Assembly: GCA_016462375.1 (NCBI GenBank)
Contig: JAEMTJ010000005.1
Location: 4,529-39,019, forward strand
Length of the DNA stretch: 34,491 nucleotides
Reading direction: 5' to 3'
Source of the DNA: Rhodoluna sp.
Lineage (GTDB): Bacteria; Actinomycetota; Actinomycetes; Actinomycetales; Microbacteriaceae
In this document: one piece after another, positions 32,085 to 34,491 of the stretch
Layout of the letters: every line of letters begins with the position of its first letter
How positions within the stretch are numbered: the stretch's first letter is position 1
Notes under the pieces: generated by a model
Told to the model about the DNA's origin: nothing
The model's input: only the letters and a program-made list of their open reading frames with translations
Databases searched by the model: none
Program-made: the position numbers and the translations under genes

Positions 32085-32680
32085 TAGTTGTTTCTGCTTT
32101 CCAGTAGTCGTTCGATGTGTTTAGCCATGATGTCAACTTCAACATTGACCTTGTCGCCTGGCTTCTTATATCCAAGAGTTGTTACCTTGAGCGTTTCTGG
32201 AATCAAAGACAATCCAACAAAGTCTTCACCCAATTCATTAACTGTCAAAGAGATGCCATCCAAGGTAATAGAACCTTTTAGCACCACATACTTCATCAAC
32301 TCAACTGGAACTCTGATTCTTACCCAATCCCAGTTCTCACTGGCTTCACGAGAGATAAACTCACCCACACCATCAACGTGGCCCTGAACATGGTGACCAC
32401 CGAAGCGAGTATTCATAGTCATTGCTCGCTCAAGGTTGATGACATCGCCTACCTGAACCCCGTTCATGCTGGTAAGCCTGATGGTCTCGTGCATGACATC
32501 GGCAGTAAAAGTACCGTTTTCAATTTCAATAGCTGTCAAACAAGTGCCACTGCAAGCAATGGAGTCTCCTCGCTTGATGTCGCTGGTAACCAACGGTCCT
32601 GCGATAGTCAACCTAAGCGCATCAGGCTGCTCTTCAACAGCAACTACCTTGCCCAGTTCTTCAATGATTCCGGTAAACAC
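32084..32680 (-). CDS. ribE: Riboflavin synthase alpha chain
   Basis: Dismutates two lumazine molecules into riboflavin. The 198 residues start with the diagnostic MFTGIIEELG and contain two lumazine-binding barrels (about 1–97 and 98–190). Characteristic segments are DSIACSGTCLTAIE, FTADVMHET, GHHVQGHVDGVG and KGSITLDGISLTVNE. The start codon is GTG and overlaps the ribD stop by 1 nt (TAGTG). Some organisms name this gene ribC; ribE is used here to match the ribD-ribE-ribBA-ribH order. Confidence 0.95.
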   Translation of the reverse strand: MFTGIIEELGKVVAVEEQPDALRLTIAGPLVTSDIKRGDSIACSGTCLTAIEIENGTFTADVMHETIRLTSMNGVQVGDVINLERAMTMNTRFGGHHVQGHVDGVGEFISREASENWDWVRIRVPVELMKYVVLKGSITLDGISLTVNELGEDFVGLSLIPETLKVTTLGYKKPGDKVNVEVDIMAKHIERLLESRNN

Positions 32681-33702
32681 TACTTTTCTCCTTCAGGTAT
32701 TGCTCTTATAAACAAGTCAGCACCTAGCTGCTTGATTTCAACGAACTCTAGTTTCAAAGCATTAGCCATGGTGCTGATACCTAGATCAGCAACAGCAACA
32801 TTGCTACCACCAAGAAGCAATGGAGCTTGGTAAATCAGCACTTCATCAAATAACCCAAGCTGGATAAACCGACTAGCTATTTCAGCGCCACCTTCAACCA
32901 GCACATGTCTGATACCTCTAACCCATAGCTGGGATAGAACATCATTCGGATCATGTGTCTTTAGTTGAACTGTTGGAGCCTCTGAGTTGAAGATTCTCAG
33001 GTCAGGGGCCAGCTCACTCTTACCAACCACAACACGAAGAGGCTGGTGCTCGTATCTTGACCCATCAGGCTTGCGAGCAGTTAAGTCAGGGTTATCGTAT
33101 TTGACTGTTCCAGTGCCAACCAAGATTGCATCCAGTTGAGATCTTCTTAGATGAACGTCTTCTCTTGCTGCAGAACCTGTAATCCATTTACTGCTCTTAT
33201 CACTAGCGGCACTTCTACCATCAAGAGTTTGAGCCCACTTCAAAGTAACAAAGGGTCTCTGCTTTTTCATTGCTGTAAGCCAAACTCGACCCTGTTCAGT
33301 GGCTTCCTGTTTTAGAACACCGAAGATAACTTCAACACCAGCATCGCTTAGAGTCTGTGCTCCATTGGCTGATTCATGACCTGGATCTTTAGTTGCAAAA
33401 ACAACTCGAGAAATACCAGCTGCGATAAGTGCCTGAGCACATGGGCCAGTCCTACCGGTGTGATTGCAAGGCTCCAAAGTAACTACTGCAGTTGAACCAA
33501 CAGGGAGAGAAGTTAACTTGCTCAAGGCATCAACTTCGGCGTGTGCAGTTCCTGCACCTTTGTGAAACCCTTCAGCAATAATATTCAAATCTTTATCAAG
33601 AATTACAGCACCAACCTGAGGGTTCACACCATAGGCCGGTCCGAGTGCGGCTAGTTCAAGTGCACGGCGCATCGCCGGTTCAAACACACTGAGATTTTTC
33701 AT
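32680..33702 (-). CDS. ribD: Bifunctional pyrimidine deaminase / reductase
   Basis: Second and third riboflavin steps. From the ATG at 33702 (340 residues), the zinc deaminase domain has His54/Glu56 in HAEVDAL and Cys79/Cys88 in EPCNHTGRTGPC. The NADPH reductase domain begins near 145 with LKWAQTLDGR, then ILVGTGTVKYDNPDL and VEGGAEIASRF. The frame is open to 33798, but that ATG lies inside the FMN aptamer, so the extra 32 residues are rejected. The accepted start follows AAGG by 6 nt, and that site is held in a hairpin described separately. Confidence 0.94.
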   Translation of the reverse strand: MKNLSVFEPAMRRALELAALGPAYGVNPQVGAVILDKDLNIIAEGFHKGAGTAHAEVDALSKLTSLPVGSTAVVTLEPCNHTGRTGPCAQALIAAGISRVVFATKDPGHESANGAQTLSDAGVEVIFGVLKQEATEQGRVWLTAMKKQRPFVTLKWAQTLDGRSAASDKSSKWITGSAAREDVHLRRSQLDAILVGTGTVKYDNPDLTARKPDGSRYEHQPLRVVVGKSELAPDLRIFNSEAPTVQLKTHDPNDVLSQLWVRGIRHVLVEGGAEIASRFIQLGLFDEVLIYQAPLLLGGSNVAVADLGISTMANALKLEFVEIKQLGADLFIRAIPEGEK

Positions 33703-33734
33703 CCCGAGCCTTTCCTTAAGAAAGCGCTTCGGGG
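33703..33734 (-). promoter_or_regulatory. SD-sequestering hairpin of the ribD leader
   Basis: On the minus strand, CCCGA (33733–33729) pairs with TCGGG (33707–33703), GC (33727–33726) with GC (33709–33708), and CTTTC (33724–33720) with GAAAG (33714–33710), closing a 5-nt loop. The ribosome site GGAAAGG lies wholly in this stem, directly before the ATG. It fits the OFF state of a translational FMN switch. Confidence 0.65.
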
Positions 33735-33785
33735 CACGGTCGGCAGGCGACCAAAGGCTAAGCCCTTTTAACGGGCTAGCCTTCT

Positions 33786-33931
33786 GTTCTTCTACCATCC
33801 GGACTTTAACCGTCGGTTCTGGATTTTCACCAGATCAACCGCCAAACCACCTAGAGGTGTTGCCATCAAAGGCAGCTTGTCGGGTCGCGGACTGTAACCG
33901 CCGGTTCAGATTTACACTGACCCCGAAGAAC
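33786..33931 (-). promoter_or_regulatory. FMN riboswitch (RFN element) of the rib operon
   Basis: All conserved FMN-aptamer blocks are readable on the minus strand: TTCGGGG, ACCGGCGGTTACAGTCCGCGA, then GGTGAAAATCC, AACCGACGGTTAAAGTCCGG and ATGG. P1 is a perfect 7-bp helix, GTTCTTC (33931–33925) with GAAGAAC (33792–33786). FMN binding normally represses the riboflavin genes. The element sits 84 nt upstream of the ribD start and controls the whole ribD–ribE–ribBA–ribH unit. Confidence 0.96.
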
Positions 33932-33954
33932 TTTTATTACTAGATAAGTGTCCC

Positions 33955-33960
33955 AGATTA
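33955..33960 (-). promoter_or_regulatory. Candidate -10 element of the rib operon
   Basis: TAATCT on the minus strand fits TANNNT and would place the transcription start near 33948, about 17 nt before the aptamer P1 helix. No good -35 is visible. Other AT-rich hexamers nearby are possible, so this is tentative. Confidence 0.25.
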
Positions 33961-33996
33961 TGGGTAAAACTGCGACTCAATACCCTCAGAGCGTAC

Positions 33997-34491
33997 TTAC
34001 TTAGCTCTAATAAACCCGACTTTGTCATAAACATCAGCAAGTGTGGCTTCAGCAACTCTTCTAGCCTTTTCAGCTCCTGATGAAAGGAGTCTGTCTAGCT
34101 CTGCTGGGTCACTCATTAGTTCGTTGGCTCTATCTCTGATTGGAGCTAGGGCGTTGACAACTACATCGGCAACTTCAGACTTAAGAACTCCGTAGCCTGC
34201 TCCTTGGAATCGATCTTCTAGTGATAGCAGTGATTCGCCGCTTACAGAGGAGTGAATGGAAAGCAGGTTAGAGACACCCGGTTTGTTCTCCCAATCGACC
34301 CTGATTGAGGTATCGGTATCGGTGACGGCACTCTTGATCTTCTTGGATATGGTGGTGTCGTCATCCATTAGATTTACCAGACCTTTAGGGTCACCAGTTG
34401 ATTTAGACATCTTGGCTGTTGGATTCTGGAGATCATAAATCTTTGCAGTTTCTTTGAGGATGTGCGCTTCAGGAATGGTAAATGTTTTACC
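33997..34491 (-). CDS. trpS: Tryptophanyl-tRNA synthetase (C-terminal part)
   Basis: The reading frame enters from the right edge, giving the last ~164 residues of a class I aminoacyl-tRNA synthetase. It contains the ATP-binding KMSKS loop (AKMSKSTGDPKG, near 34416–34381). The following ISKKIKSAVTDTDTSIR and EDRFQGAGYGVLKSEVADVV are typical of bacterial TrpS. The C-terminal helical region ends in DKVGFIRAK. It charges tRNA-Trp with tryptophan. It is upstream of the rib operon on the same strand, but the FMN riboswitch has its own leader, so the two are probably separate units. Confidence 0.93.
   Translation of the reverse strand, partial: GKTFTIPEAHILKETAKIYDLQNPTAKMSKSTGDPKGLVNLMDDDTTISKKIKSAVTDTDTSIRVDWENKPGVSNLLSIHSSVSGESLLSLEDRFQGAGYGVLKSEVADVVVNALAPIRDRANELMSDPAELDRLLSSGAEKARRVAEATLADVYDKVGFIRAK

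Noticed and set aside
32378..32833. 151-codon plus-strand open frame across ribE/ribD
   Set aside because: It is antisense to two well-conserved riboflavin genes and has no recognisable product.
33703..33798. N-terminal extension of ribD starting MVEEQKAS
   Set aside because: The ATG is part of the conserved 3' end of the FMN aptamer, and the extension is leader sequence forming the expression platform.
1..34491. Insertion sequences, prophage, tRNA or rRNA genes
   Set aside because: No transposase, integrase, phage structural gene, terminal inverted repeats, cloverleaf or rRNA sequence was seen on either strand.

Overview
The window reads as a gene-dense stretch of an actinobacterial chromosome, most likely a streamlined member of the Microbacteriaceae (the planktonic 'Luna'-type lineages come to mind). 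The lineage call is inference from gene order and protein flavour. The run pcrA–sucC–sucD–DUF6350/PerM-like–purN–purH is an actinobacterial arrangement also found around sucCD in Mycobacterium, and guaB3–SURF1–DUF3817–guaA precedes it. Base composition looks moderate rather than GC-rich. Intergenic gaps are mostly under 100 bp, many genes overlap by 1–4 nt, and GTG/TTG starts are common. No gap without a gene exceeds about 300 bp; the longest, 20978–21146, holds a promoter and a riboswitch. I see no rRNA, tRNA, CRISPR array, insertion sequence or prophage.

Layout. 1–4090 (+): 3' end of guaB3, a SURF1-family assembly factor, a DUF3817 membrane protein, guaA and a glycerophosphodiester phosphodiesterase. 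4124–12012 (+): the helicase pcrA, succinyl-CoA ligase sucCD, a PerM-like membrane protein, purN and purH. 12009–12965 (−): mdh, overlapping the end of purH tail to tail. 13085–17921 (+): a heterodimeric ABC exporter pair and icd. 17992–20100 (+): a large secreted glycine-rich/Ig-like surface protein. 20120–20977 (−): purU, divergent from a ZTP-riboswitch-controlled glyA–folD operon (21035–23300, +). 23315–27233 (−): a putative operon of an orphan N6-adenine-type methyltransferase, a canonical ABC exporter and two unrecognised membrane/secreted proteins. 27316–29968 (+): a three-gene ABC-2 export operon. 29969–33931 (−): a small four-TM protein and the FMN-riboswitch-controlled ribD–ribE–ribBA–ribH operon. 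33997–34491 (−): 3' end of trpS.

How the genes connect. Three metabolic themes recur. The TCA cycle is represented by sucCD, mdh and icd. Purine synthesis and its one-carbon supply are represented by guaB3, guaA, purN, purH, purU, glyA and folD. The riboswitch before glyA belongs to the class that senses ZMP/ZTP, the intermediate consumed by PurH when 10-formyl-THF is plentiful, so it links purine demand to the folate genes that make the cofactor. Riboflavin synthesis is complete for the ribA/B/D/E/H steps and is under an FMN riboswitch whose translational expression platform can be read from the sequence. The least explained part is the minus-strand methyltransferase/ABC/secreted-protein cluster at 23315–27233.
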